Source: Luteimonas saliphila
GTDB taxonomy: Bacteria > Pseudomonadota > Gammaproteobacteria > Xanthomonadales > Xanthomonadaceae
DNA: 64,000 nucleotides
Direction of reading: 5' to 3'
Assembly (NCBI RefSeq): GCF_016774335.1
Contig: NZ_JAETWA010000024.1
Location: forward strand, 1-64,000
Position numbers and translations under genes: made by a program. Under the pieces are notes generated by a model. That model ran no database searches. It saw nothing but the letters and a program-made list of their open reading frames with translations, and was not told the DNA's origin. Positions 16,321 to 25,588 of this stretch are shown here, piece by piece. Within the stretch, counting starts at the first letter, position 1. The number at the start of each line of letters is the position of its first letter.

Positions 16321-18354
16321 TCAGCCCGCCAGCGCGGCGTTCTTGATCCGGCGGATTTCGTCGCGCACCCGCGCCGCGTCCTCGAACTCCAGGTCGCGGG
16401 CGTGCTGGTACATCTGCTGCTCCAGGGCCTTGAGCTTCGCCGCCAGCTTCGCCGGGTCGAGCGCGGCGTAGTCCTCCGGCGCGTCGGCCACCCGGCGGCC
16501 ACGGCCGGCCGCCGCGCGCGCGGCCGCGGGTTCGTCGCGGGCGCCCTCCATGACGTCCATCACCGCACGCACCACCGACTGGGGCGTGATCCCGTGTTCG
16601 GCGTTGTACTCGACCTGCTTCTGCCGGCGGCGGTCGGTCTCGTCGATCGCGCGCTGCATCGAGTCGGTGATCCGGTCCGCGTACAGGATCGCCTTGCCGC
16701 GCAGGTTGCGCGCGGCGCGGCCGATCGTCTGAATCAGCGAACCCGTGGAGCGCAGGAAACCCTCCTTGTCGGCGTCCAGGATCGCCACCAGCGAGACCTC
16801 GGGCATGTCCAGGCCCTCGCGCAGCAGGTTGATGCCCACCAGCACGTCGAACTTGCCCAGCCGCAGGTCGCGGATGATCTCCACGCGCTCCACCGTATCG
16901 ACATCCGAATGCAGGTAGCGCACGCGCACGTCGTGCTCGCCGAGGTACTCGGTCAGGTTCTCGGCCATGCGCTTGGTGAGCGTGGTCACCAGCACGCGAT
17001 CGCCCATCGCCACGCGCTTGTGGATCTCGCCGAGCAGGTCGTCGACCTGGGTCGCGACCGGGCGGATCTCCACCTCGGGATCGATCAGGCCGGTCGGCCG
17101 TACCACCAGCTCGACCACCTGCCCCTCGGACTTCTCCAGCTCGTACTTGCCGGGCGTGGCCGAGACGAAGATCGTGCGCGGCGAACGCAGCTCCCATTCC
17201 TCGAACTTCAGCGGCCGGTTGTCCAGCGCCGACGGCAAGCGGAAGCCGAACTCCACCAGGGTCTCCTTGCGCGAGCGGTCTCCCTTGTACATCGCCCCAA
17301 CCTGGGGGACGGTCACGTGCGATTCGTCGACCACCAGCAGCGCGTCCGGCGGCAGGTAGTCGAACAGGCACGGCGGGGCCTCGCCGGGCATGCGTCCGGT
17401 GAGGTGGCGCGAGTAGTTCTCGATGCCGTTGCAGTAACCCACCTCGGCCATCATCTCCAGGTCGAACTGGGTGCGCTGCTGCAGGCGCTGGGCCTCGACC
17501 AGCTTGTTGTGCGCGTAGAACTGCTCCAGCCGCGGCGGCAGTTCCTCCTTGATCGCATTGATCGCGTCGAGCACGGTGCGGCGCGTGGTGACGTAATGCG
17601 ACTTGGGATAGATGGTGTAGCGCGCCAGCGAGCGGCGGGTTTCGCCTGTGAGCGGGTCGAACTGGGTCAGCTTCTCGATCTCGCCGTCGAACAGCTCGAT
17701 GCGCAGGGCTTCGTCGTCGGATTCGGCCGGATGCACGTCGATCACCTCGCCGCGCACGCGGTAGGTGCCGCGGCGCAGCTCGGTGTCGTTGCGGGCGTAC
17801 TGCATCTCGGTCAGCCGACGGATCAGCTCGCGCTGGTCGATGCGCTCGCCGCGCACCATGTGCAGCACCATCTTGAAGTATTCGTTGGGGTCGCCCAGGC
17901 CGTAGATCGCCGAGACGGTGCAGACGATGATCGCGTCGCGCCGTTCCAGCAACGCCTTGGTCGCCGACAGCCGCATCTGTTCGATGTGCTCGTTCACCGA
18001 ACTGTCCTTGTCGATGAAGGTGTCGGTGGACGGGACGTAGGCCTCGGGCTGGTAGTAGTCGTAGTAGCTGACGAAGTACTCGACCGCGTTGTGCGGGAAG
18101 AACGACTTGAACTCGCCGTACAGCTGCGCGGCCAGGGTCTTGTTCGGCGCCATCACCAGGGTCGGCTTCTGCACCGCCTGGATCACGTTGGCGATGGTGT
18201 AGGTCTTGCCCGAGCCGGTCACGCCCAGCAGCGTCTGCCGCGCAAGGCCGCTCTCGAAGCCGTCGATGAGCTTCCCGATCGCCTGGGGCTGGTCGCCCGC
18301 CGGCTGGTAGGGGGCGACGAGCTGGAATCCTGCGGGATGGATGGTCGTGTTCAT
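16321..18354 (-). CDS. uvrB: Excinuclease ABC subunit UvrB
   Basis: The 677-residue damage-verification helicase of nucleotide excision repair. It works with UvrA to load on lesions and then recruits UvrC. Walker A is GVTGSGKT (about residue 40). The beta-hairpin that clamps DNA reads [12 protein letters not shown]. The helicase motif DESHVTVPQ and the C-terminal UVR motif ([17 protein letters not shown]) that binds UvrC are all present. Length matches the family (about 670). The start at 18354 was chosen because it begins the conserved N-terminus just before the [17 protein letters not shown] segment. No clear LexA box was found upstream. It is divergent from the pseudopilin gene at 18506. 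Confidence 0.97.
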   Translation of the reverse strand: MNTTIHPAGFQLVAPYQPAGDQPQAIGKLIDGFESGLARQTLLGVTGSGKTYTIANVIQAVQKPTLVMAPNKTLAAQLYGEFKSFFPHNAVEYFVSYYDYYQPEAYVPSTDTFIDKDSSVNEHIEQMRLSATKALLERRDAIIVCTVSAIYGLGDPNEYFKMVLHMVRGERIDQRELIRRLTEMQYARNDTELRRGTYRVRGEVIDVHPAESDDEALRIELFDGEIEKLTQFDPLTGETRRSLARYTIYPKSHYVTTRRTVLDAINAIKEELPPRLEQFYAHNKLVEAQRLQQRTQFDLEMMAEVGYCNGIENYSRHLTGRMPGEAPPCLFDYLPPDALLVVDESHVTVPQVGAMYKGDRSRKETLVEFGFRLPSALDNRPLKFEEWELRSPRTIFVSATPGKYELEKSEGQVVELVVRPTGLIDPEVEIRPVATQVDDLLGEIHKRVAMGDRVLVTTLTKRMAENLTEYLGEHDVRVRYLHSDVDTVERVEIIRDLRLGKFDVLVGINLLREGLDMPEVSLVAILDADKEGFLRSTGSLIQTIGRAARNLRGKAILYADRITDSMQRAIDETDRRRQKQVEYNAEHGITPQSVVRAVMDVMEGARDEPAAARAAAGRGRRVADAPEDYAALDPAKLAAKLKALEQQMYQHARDLEFEDAARVRDEIRRIKNAALAG

Positions 18355-18505
18355 GTGCGAAGGCCGGCGGCGGCCAACCAGTTTACCGGCACCGTGCAAT
18401 GGGGTCGGCGACGGAATTTTCCTACCCCGCCTCGCGCCCACGGCCGATCCCGTACAGGTGAGGCCAAGCCTACGATGCGTCTTCCGCCCATGGATGGAGC
18501 AGACG

Positions 18506-19033
18506 ATGCATCGCAGGAATGCAGGATTCACGCTGATCGAGGCCCTGATCGTGCTGTCCCTGGTCGCAATGGCCATCACGATCGGATTTCCATCGTTCAT
18601 CTCGGTGATGGAGCGCCACCGGGTGACCCTGACCCTTCATCTGCTGGCCGCGGACATGGCGATGGCACGCAGCAGCGCCGTGGTGCGGGGTCAGCAGGTC
18701 GTCGTGTGCCCTCGCGCGACCGGTGACCGCTGCGGTACGGCGTCCGACTGGGGCGGAGGATGGCTGGTGTTCATGGATGGCGACGGCAATCGGCAGCCCG
18801 ATCGGCCGGACGACATCCTGCGGTCGACCGATGCGCCGGCGATCGGCGGCCGCTTCCTGCTGTGGTCGTCGCGCCCGCTACTGCGCTACCAGACGGATGG
18901 TCGCAGCGCGCACTCCAACCTCACCGTCCATATCTGCGCCGGAAGCGCCCTGGCCGGGCAGGTCGTGGTCAACAACCACGGTCGCGCGCGAACGTCCCGC
19001 CCCAAACCGGGCGCTGCCTGCCCGAGCCGCTGA
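18506..19033 (+). CDS. GspH/FimT-like pseudopilin (lone minor pilin)
   Basis: A 175-residue type IV pilin-like protein with the short leader MHRRNAG, cut before [17 protein letters not shown]; Glu5 of the mature protein is present. It is followed by a GspH/FimT domain ([37 protein letters not shown]). Minor pseudopilins of this type prime pilus or type II secretion pseudopilus assembly. The start at 18506 has GGAG 6 bases upstream; a longer ATG at 18494 is possible. It stands alone, 8.3 kb from the main minor-pilin operon, whose FimT shares the same central motif, so it may be a second FimT. The tRNA-Asn gene lies 51 bases downstream. Confidence 0.85.
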   Translation: MHRRNAGFTLIEALIVLSLVAMAITIGFPSFISVMERHRVTLTLHLLAADMAMARSSAVVRGQQVVVCPRATGDRCGTASDWGGGWLVFMDGDGNRQPDRPDDILRSTDAPAIGGRFLLWSSRPLLRYQTDGRSAHSNLTVHICAGSALAGQVVVNNHGRARTSRPKPGAACPSR

Positions 19034-19084
19034 ACGCCGCCGATCCTTGACCTTGCCGGTCCAGCCACTAAAATGGCCGTCCCC

Positions 19085-19161
19085 GCCCGAATAGCTCAGC
19101 CGGTTAGAGCACTTGACTGTTAATCAGGGGGTCGTTGGTTCGAGTCCAACTTCGGGCGCCA
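19085..19161 (+). tRNA. tRNA-Asn (anticodon GTT)
   Basis: A 77-base cloverleaf. The acceptor GCCCGAA pairs with TTCGGGC, followed by G and an encoded CCA. The anticodon loop reads CTGTTAA (GTT), the T arm TTGGTTCGAGTCCAA, and the D arm AGCTCAGCCGGTTAGAGC. A strong terminator follows 19 bases downstream. Confidence 0.96.
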
Positions 19162-19179
19162 GATTCCGGATCCAGTAAG

Positions 19180-19206
19180 AAGCCGCGGCAAGCCGCGGCT
19201 TTTTCG
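19180..19206. terminator. Bidirectional rho-independent terminator
   Basis: AAGCCGCGGC-AA-GCCGCGGC followed by TTTTTCG on the plus strand ends the tRNA-Asn transcript. Read on the minus strand the same stem is followed by TTCTT and lies 26 bases past the pilE stop, so it can also end the pilus operon. Confidence 0.85.
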
Positions 19207-19225
19207 TTTTCCCGGCCGGATCGGC

Positions 19226-19708
19226 TCACCAGCATTCGGCAGCCGTGCCGGTGCCGCCATCAATGTCCTTGTGCCCGGCGTGGTCCAGCGTCAGGGTCAT
19301 GCACTTGGTGTCGGCGGCCTGCCCACCTTCCGGCGCCGCGGAGAGCGTGAACTCGGTGTGGCCTTCGTTCTCGTCGAAGTCGATGGTATAGGCCACCCCA
19401 CCCTCGCGGGGGGACACCCGATGTGCCTCCGGCACAGTGGCCCAGAAACCGTCGAACGAGCCAATCACCGTCCTGTACCGCTCGGCCCGCTGTGCCAGCT
19501 CCACAAGGGCCGCCTTGGCGTGCCCGCGCTTGCTCTTGCGCACGCTGTCGGCGTAGGACGGGTACGCGATGGCGGCCAGGACGGCGACGATCGCGACCAC
19601 GATCATCAGCTCGATGAGCGTGAATCCCCGCACGGCTCTCTGCCGGGCCCACGCCGCTTTCTGTTCACGTTCCACGATGCGTTCCCCTGAAGGTGCTTGC
19701 CGAGTCAT
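19226..19708 (-). CDS. pilE: Type IV pilin-like protein PilE (minor pilin)
   Basis: A 160-residue prepilin. The processing site is RAVRG before FTLIELMIVVAIVAVLAAI, with Glu5 and the N-terminal hydrophobic helix. The globular part has Cys in DTKCMTL and a C-terminal Cys in TAAECW, which can form the D-region disulfide. It is the last gene of the fimT-pilV-pilW-pilX-pilY1-pilE operon; the ATG lies 6 bases after the pilY1 stop with AGGTGA about 8 bases upstream. The leader is unusually long (28 residues, charged) for this family. A GTG 11 codons later is an alternative start. Minor pilins of this type sit at the pilus tip with PilY1. Confidence 0.9.
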   Translation of the reverse strand: MTRQAPSGERIVEREQKAAWARQRAVRGFTLIELMIVVAIVAVLAAIAYPSYADSVRKSKRGHAKAALVELAQRAERYRTVIGSFDGFWATVPEAHRVSPREGGVAYTIDFDENEGHTEFTLSAAPEGGQAADTKCMTLTLDHAGHKDIDGGTGTAAECW

Positions 19709-19714
19709 TGCCGG

Positions 19715-22700
19715 TCACCTGAGCTGTCGCCACGATTGCCTGCCGCACGGACGGGGCAGCACGAAGGCGCCCGGATAGATCACCACCTGGCACTCCTCGA
19801 ACGTGGGGCAATCCCCGCTGGCCTCGCACGCGGCGTCGTCGCCGATGAACTTGGTCGGGTTGATCGCAGCGACCGAAGTGCTGGTGATCGGCGCACCCGA
19901 GCCCTGGATTTCAACTGCGCCACACTCTGGCCCCACACACCCGGGCTCGTTCGCTCCTAGCGTCGTCACGTTGCTCAGTGCACCGGACCCCGACAGCAGA
20001 TCCAGGGCATAGACGATGTTGGTCCCGCCCGGCTCGCAGCTGTCGCCCGTCGGCGAGAACGTCGTGAAGAACACCCGGCCACTCTGGATCCGCGGCGTGG
20101 CGATGAAACGCTCGCCCACGGGATCCAGATCGTCGCCTGCGGCATCGCCATCCGCGTTGTCGATGACCAGGTCCAGATACCAGCCGCGCTTGGCGTTGGG
20201 GCCGTAGTAGCTCACGCGATTGCGACTGATGTTACGCGTCGTCACGGCGACTTCCGCGGTGGCATCGTTGCTGTCATGGTCCACCATCGTGGTGGTCAGG
20301 CCCTGGATCCACTGGCGCTGCAGCATCGCATCCTTGTCGCCCGCATCCTCGATCGCGATCGGGGTTCCGTTGTCGAAGACCGCGTACAGGGACTGTACGT
20401 CGGGCGCCTGCGGGATCTCGTTGTCGCCCTCCACGAAGTAGCGGCCGGTGCCGAAGTACACCATCACACCCGCGCCAGGCCCCGCGGACACGCGCATGCC
20501 CCCGGTCACGGGCTGGCGTTCGCCATTGGACGCGATGGCCGTCACCAGCGGCGCTCCGCCCAGCGCCACGTTCCAGGCCCCGGCGGAAGCATTGCTCAGG
20601 TCGAATTTCCACACGTTGCCCTGGAGGTCGCCGCCATAGACGGTGTCGGCCTTGCCGTTGCCGTCGCGGTCGATCGCGGTGATCTGTCCCAGGCCGTTGA
20701 ATGGATGGTTGGTGCGGGCGCACAGCAGCCCGGTCGCGTTGCAGATCCAGTTGGTCAGCGGATTGGCCGACGTCGTGGCGGGATCGCCATCGTTCGCCGT
20801 CAGCTTCGCGATCTGCGCGCCGGTGAAGGCATCCCGGATATACAGCGACGGATCGCTGGTGTTGCCGCCGTAGCCGTTGCCGAACAGCACGCCCCAGCGG
20901 TTGTTTTCGAGCGGCAGCAGCAGCGGGCGTCCATAGACGTTGCCGATGTCCTGGTCGACCGAGCTGTTGAGCTCCCACAGCACGTCGCCGTTGCCGAAGC
21001 CCGAAGGATTGCTCACGTCGAGCGCGAACACCGAGCGGCCGCCGCCGCCCATCGTGCCGACCAGCACCGTTTTCCAGTTGCCGCCTTGCTTGGCATCGGT
21101 CACCGTGACCTGGCCATCCACGTAGTAGCGATGTTCGTACAGCGAATCCGGAAGAGGCAGTTCGCCCATGCGGCGCAGCGATTCCTGGGGAATGAACGCG
21201 AACAGCTCGTCGCCCGCGCCGGATCCCGCGCAGGCCACCGTCGGGTTGCCGCTGCATGGCACCGTGTTGCCGTTGAAGGCGTGCAGCATGCCGTCGTTCG
21301 CACCCACGTACACGACGGTGGGACGCGATTGCTTGGCCACCAGATAGTCGTCGTAACCGTCGAACATACCGGCCGAGTAGCTGTCGTAGCCGAAGTCCGA
21401 ACGCGGCGAGGCGATGATCGGCTCGGAATTGACGATGTCGCCCAGCACGGACGTGCGTGCGCGCAGGGTATTGCCGACGCCCGGGCGGCCCGCTTCGCGG
21501 GACTGGTCGCCGCGCAGGTAGTCGACGATGGCTTCGGCGGTGTACACCGCGCCATAGGCGTTCGGCAGGCTGGCGAGCGGACCGGTGATGCCCAGCCTCG
21601 CCAGCCGCGTCGCGTCATCGCCGCCGAGGTTGGCGTTGTTCCCGAGGAACTCGACGCCGTTGGCATTGGCGCCGGGCTGGATCACCGTGCGGATGTTGCG
21701 CGCACCGTGCGCCGGCAGGCGGGCCTGCGCGTTCCAGAGCTCCGCAGTGGCGAGGGTGCCGTCCCGGTTGACCGCGGTGGCGACCAGGTTGCCGGACCAG
21801 TCCTTGCCCTGGCGATCCCGCCGGAAACTCGGCAACAGGGTGAACGAACTGCTGCCCACGCGTGCGCCGCTCAGCGACTGGCTGCCCGAATCGATGCTGT
21901 AGTTGGCGATGTTGTCGAACGCCCGCGACATCTGCGCGCGTAGGTTCAGGGGGTTGGTGACCAGGAAGTAGTTGTCGGGATCGCCGTCGCCGTTGGCGTC
22001 CCACGCCGTCGGCGTGGGAGAGCCGTACTTGGCGGCGTACCACAGCGGGTCCTTGAGCTGGGTGCCGCCGCCACCCGCCACCCCGGGCGTGAAGGTCCGC
22101 GTTGCACTCAGGCCCAGGCCCTGGTTGCAGGGCGCCGTTCCCGTCGCGCCCACGCATCCGCCGGCCGAGACGCCCGCAGGCGTATTGAGCTCGTACACGG
22201 ACGTGTTCTGCGCGCTGTCGCTGTCGCGCACCTCCAGGTAGATGCCGTCCTGGGTCGTACCCGAGATGACGTACCCGGCGTTCTGGTTCGCGCTGCCTGC
22301 CGCGTACTCCGACAGGAGGGTCACCGTGACTGTCGAGTCAGCATTGGCGACGACCTGGTAGCGCACGATCATGTCCATGTCGTGATCGTTGCCCTGCTCC
22401 ACGTCCTCGTAGTTGATGCGGAACACCGCCCGGGGACGTCCCCCATTGAGGTTTGTATCCTGATCGCCGGCCGCGATCTGGGCGGGGAAGTTAGCGAAGC
22501 TCTCCACGTAGAAGTCGACGATGGTATTTGTCGGCTTGATCGCGTTGCCACCGAAGGTGCCGCTGACCGTCTTCGCGAAGGGCAGCAGGGTCACGGTCCG
22601 GCCGCTCACGGGGAACTCGATCTTCGGCAGGGGCGATGCCAGCGCCACCGAGTAGGTGTTGACGTTCTGCGGGCCGGTTGCGGCGTTGACGTCGGTGTTG

Positions 22701-25096
22701 CGGCCGAAGCGGGCGACGCTCGCGGAATAGTAGGTGCCCTGCTTGGTCGGCTCTTCCGGGGACAGGCCACGGATGTTGCCGAAGCTGCCGGCCGCCTTCG
22801 CGGTGGGCGCGCCATCGCTCGTGGACCCGACCACCTCGCCGATGAAGACGTTGCGTGCAGCGCCGAACTCGGTGGTCCAGATCGCCTGGCCCTGGTTCGC
22901 GGCGTTGAATGCGCTGATCGTCGCCGGCGTATCGTTGGTCGTGGTGATCGCGCCCGCGAACGCGCTGCCCGGCAGGTCGCCGTCGTAGCTGGGGTTGATG
23001 TCGCTGATGATCGTCTGATGCGGCCGCGCGCAGGACGGATAGGCCGTATGCGTGGTCACGCCGTTGACCACGGTATCCGCGTACGGATCCCGCCAGGCCG
23101 GAGCCGGCAGGCCCAGCCGCGTATCCTCGGCCGTGCCCTGGGTGCTGCCGCCGGTCGACGAGAAGCGCTGGGTGGCCGCCGCGGCGCCCGCGAAGTAACG
23201 CAGACCCTCGTACAGCATCTCGGCGATCGGGTTGCCCCACATGCGGCATTCGCCGTTGTTGACCACGCGCCCGCCCTGCGACACGCAGTTTCCGCCGACG
23301 CCATGCGCGGCGTTCGCCCAGTTCCAGTTGGTGTCGCTGTTGGTATTGTCAGTGACATTGTTGTTGTAACCGCCGCCGATCATCCTCAGCCGGTCGATAC
23401 TGCGGACGATACCCTCGACATTGGTCCGGAACACGCCGGTGTCCGGATCGATCTCGCGGTTGAAGTCCTCGATGTTGCTGCGCAGGACGCCACCCTCGAG
23501 GTTGTTCCGCTGCGAGCCGGTGATCAGGCCGAAGAACATCTTCCGGGTCTCGCCGTAGTCGTGCAGGATGCCGGTGGGCTTGTAGATGGGGTTGGCCGCG
23601 GTCCCGTATGCCTTGCAGATGCCGTCGCGCAGCGCGGCATTGCCGGCGCCGCCGGGGCACGACTGCACGCGCACCAGATAGTCCTGACGACTGCCGGATG
23701 ACGGACTCGTTGGCGTCAGGTCGTAGGTCGAGCGCGTGGTGTTCTGCATGAGCAGGCCGGACTGCGCCGTCCCGCTCACGGTTGTCCACGCGCCCGCTCC
23801 ATTGCAGTTGGTGAGACTGCTGTTGTTGCAGGTCCGGAACTCGAGCAGGTAGCCCTCGCCGCCGGTCCCCTCTTCCTGCCGGAACTTGAACCGGTAGGTG
23901 GTATTGCCTGAAAGCTCCACCACGGCGGTCATTTCGTTGCCGTTGCACGCACCGAAGCCGCGGGCTCCGTAGCAGCCGGCTACGGCCACCTGGTTTCCAT
24001 TGGTCTGGGTCAACCGGAAGTCGATGGCGTCATCGCCGTTGACGCGGAACTGGTAGCGTTGGGTGCCCCCCGTATTGCGCCGGATCTCCCCCTGAAAGAT
24101 CGTCATGAATTCGTTCTGGTTCGCGTCGTGCGGATTGCAGTTGTTGCCGTTGCAGTTGATCGTGTTGATGGCGTCGGACCCGTACAGATTCGCCGCCACC
24201 GCGTAATTCGCCTCCAGCGTATCGAACTCGCCGCGACTGTTCGGGTGCCCGGGGAACGCCTGCGTCGAAGCAACGACACAGGTCGCGCGGGTATTGCTGC
24301 TGGTGAAGCAGGAGTTGCCCGCGACGGGGCCCTCGATCGACAGCCAGTTCCAGACCCGGTAGGGCGAGTTCTGCATCACCCGGAACATGGGCGCGGTGTA
24401 GTCGGGGAACGCCGCGCCGGTATCGGTCGTCGTCGTGACCGCGAACAGATGGTAGGTGCCCTGGGCCGGCGCCGACAACGGCGCGTAATTGCTGATGTCG
24501 TAGCCGTCGCGCGCCACGCTCTGGTATTCCTTGCCCCAGCTGTGCGCATCCTGCGGGAAGAAGGCCCCCTGCAACGTGGTGTCGGCATTGGTGTCGACGT
24601 GGCGCCAGCCCCCGTACAGCACGCGGCGCAGCGCGTCCATGCGCGACATGGTGAGGTAGTTGAGGAAGTCGCCGCTCCAGGCGCCGGAGCAGGTCTTGTT
24701 GGGCGCGGCCGAAACCGGCACGAATCGGTTGGTCTGCCAGCTGTAGCAGGCGTAGGAGTTGAAATAGCCGTAGTAATCGATCTTGTAGCGCGAACTGCCG
24801 TCGGTCGGCGGATCGGTCTTGAGGTCGTACCCACGATATCCGACGTCGAGGATGCCGTCGCCGTCGAGATCGGAAGCGTCGTTGTAGGCCTCGTAGTAGA
24901 TCTTGTGGTCCTTGCCCATCACAAGCATGTTGAGCGGCGGCACCGCGTCCTCGATGTACAGCGGCACCTGCGCGACCACCGGCGGCGTGCCGGCGAAGTA
25001 CACGGTATCGGAGTGGACGGTCGCGCTGCGGACCGCCAGCAGGGCGACCACCAGGCCGACGATCCCGACGCGGAGAATTGTGCTGTGGCTCATCAT
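19715..25096 (-). CDS. pilY1: PilY1-type pilus tip adhesin / assembly factor
   Basis: A 1793-residue secreted protein, larger than the roughly 1160 residues of the Pseudomonas protein. After a signal segment (VGIVGLVVALLAV) there is an EF-like loop (SDLDGDGILDV, about 75-85). About residues 330-422 form an inserted PA14-like module (QRYQFRVNGDDAIDF...NTTYRFKFRQEEG). The C-terminal third is the PilC beta-propeller with the calcium loop DRDGNGKAD followed by YGGDLQGNVWKFDLS (about 1475-1495). PilY1 sits at the pilus tip, counteracts retraction, and helps adhesion and surface sensing. It starts with two ATG codons preceded by GAGGA. It is flanked by pilX and pilE in the same operon. Confidence 0.93.
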   Translation of the reverse strand: MMSHSTILRVGIVGLVVALLAVRSATVHSDTVYFAGTPPVVAQVPLYIEDAVPPLNMLVMGKDHKIYYEAYNDASDLDGDGILDVGYRGYDLKTDPPTDGSSRYKIDYYGYFNSYACYSWQTNRFVPVSAAPNKTCSGAWSGDFLNYLTMSRMDALRRVLYGGWRHVDTNADTTLQGAFFPQDAHSWGKEYQSVARDGYDISNYAPLSAPAQGTYHLFAVTTTTDTGAAFPDYTAPMFRVMQNSPYRVWNWLSIEGPVAGNSCFTSSNTRATCVVASTQAFPGHPNSRGEFDTLEANYAVAANLYGSDAINTINCNGNNCNPHDANQNEFMTIFQGEIRRNTGGTQRYQFRVNGDDAIDFRLTQTNGNQVAVAGCYGARGFGACNGNEMTAVVELSGNTTYRFKFRQEEGTGGEGYLLEFRTCNNSSLTNCNGAGAWTTVSGTAQSGLLMQNTTRSTYDLTPTSPSSGSRQDYLVRVQSCPGGAGNAALRDGICKAYGTAANPIYKPTGILHDYGETRKMFFGLITGSQRNNLEGGVLRSNIEDFNREIDPDTGVFRTNVEGIVRSIDRLRMIGGGYNNNVTDNTNSDTNWNWANAAHGVGGNCVSQGGRVVNNGECRMWGNPIAEMLYEGLRYFAGAAAATQRFSSTGGSTQGTAEDTRLGLPAPAWRDPYADTVVNGVTTHTAYPSCARPHQTIISDINPSYDGDLPGSAFAGAITTTNDTPATISAFNAANQGQAIWTTEFGAARNVFIGEVVGSTSDGAPTAKAAGSFGNIRGLSPEEPTKQGTYYSASVARFGRNTDVNAATGPQNVNTYSVALASPLPKIEFPVSGRTVTLLPFAKTVSGTFGGNAIKPTNTIVDFYVESFANFPAQIAAGDQDTNLNGGRPRAVFRINYEDVEQGNDHDMDMIVRYQVVANADSTVTVTLLSEYAAGSANQNAGYVISGTTQDGIYLEVRDSDSAQNTSVYELNTPAGVSAGGCVGATGTAPCNQGLGLSATRTFTPGVAGGGGTQLKDPLWYAAKYGSPTPTAWDANGDGDPDNYFLVTNPLNLRAQMSRAFDNIANYSIDSGSQSLSGARVGSSSFTLLPSFRRDRQGKDWSGNLVATAVNRDGTLATAELWNAQARLPAHGARNIRTVIQPGANANGVEFLGNNANLGGDDATRLARLGITGPLASLPNAYGAVYTAEAIVDYLRGDQSREAGRPGVGNTLRARTSVLGDIVNSEPIIASPRSDFGYDSYSAGMFDGYDDYLVAKQSRPTVVYVGANDGMLHAFNGNTVPCSGNPTVACAGSGAGDELFAFIPQESLRRMGELPLPDSLYEHRYYVDGQVTVTDAKQGGNWKTVLVGTMGGGGRSVFALDVSNPSGFGNGDVLWELNSSVDQDIGNVYGRPLLLPLENNRWGVLFGNGYGGNTSDPSLYIRDAFTGAQIAKLTANDGDPATTSANPLTNWICNATGLLCARTNHPFNGLGQITAIDRDGNGKADTVYGGDLQGNVWKFDLSNASAGAWNVALGGAPLVTAIASNGERQPVTGGMRVSAGPGAGVMVYFGTGRYFVEGDNEIPQAPDVQSLYAVFDNGTPIAIEDAGDKDAMLQRQWIQGLTTTMVDHDSNDATAEVAVTTRNISRNRVSYYGPNAKRGWYLDLVIDNADGDAAGDDLDPVGERFIATPRIQSGRVFFTTFSPTGDSCEPGGTNIVYALDLLSGSGALSNVTTLGANEPGCVGPECGAVEIQGSGAPITSTSVAAINPTKFIGDDAACEASGDCPTFEECQVVIYPGAFVLPRPCGRQSWRQLR

Positions 25097-25115
25097 CTGA
25101 TTCCTCGTGCCGTGC

Positions 25116-25580
25116 TCAGGGAATGAACACGGTGTCGATCACCGATTCCGACGAAGGGAACGCCGGACGATCCCTGCTGTAGGCGGTGACCTGGTAGATC
25201 TGGTCGGTGCGCTCGGCCTCGTCCGCCGGCATGTCCAGCGCGCCCCAGGAGAAGCACAGGTCCAGGCGCCGGACGAAGGGCGCCGCGCTGTCCCAGCCAT
25301 GCACGTCGAACGCGCTGCAGTCGGTCGGGGGGAGGTTCGTCGTCGGATTGCCGCCGGCGTTGACTTGCTCTTCGAGCTCGTGCTCCTTCAGCCGCGCGAC
25401 CGACTCGGCGTTCTGGAACGCCGCGTTGCCGGCCTGGTAGTTCGCCGACATCCGTTCCTGAAGGCCGGCGACCTGCATCGCGATCACGCCGATCAGCGCG
25501 AGCAGGATGAGCATGATCAGCGCGACATACAGGACGGCGCCCGATTGCCTGGCTCTGGAAAGGCTGGAGTAGTTCTTCAT
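25116..25580 (-). CDS. pilX: Minor pilin PilX
   Basis: A 154-residue pilus assembly protein whose N-terminus (RARQSGAVLYVALIMLILLA, then LIGVIAMQVAGLQERM) is the PilX_N hallmark: a Gly-Ala cleavage context and no Glu5. The middle has NAAFQNAESVARLKE and the C-terminal part contains Cys-Ser-Ala-Phe and LCFSWG. PilX belongs to the priming complex with PilV, PilW and FimT and links to PilY1. It lies 8 bases after pilW and 19 bases before pilY1, all on the minus strand. Confidence 0.88.
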   Translation of the reverse strand: MKNYSSLSRARQSGAVLYVALIMLILLALIGVIAMQVAGLQERMSANYQAGNAAFQNAESVARLKEHELEEQVNAGGNPTTNLPPTDCSAFDVHGWDSAAPFVRRLDLCFSWGALDMPADEAERTDQIYQVTAYSRDRPAFPSSESVIDTVFIP

Positions 25581-25588
25581 GGTCGGGC

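Noticed and set aside
18355-18505. Possible LexA box upstream of uvrB
   Set aside because: No CTG-N10-CAG palindrome was found between the uvrB and pseudopilin starts.
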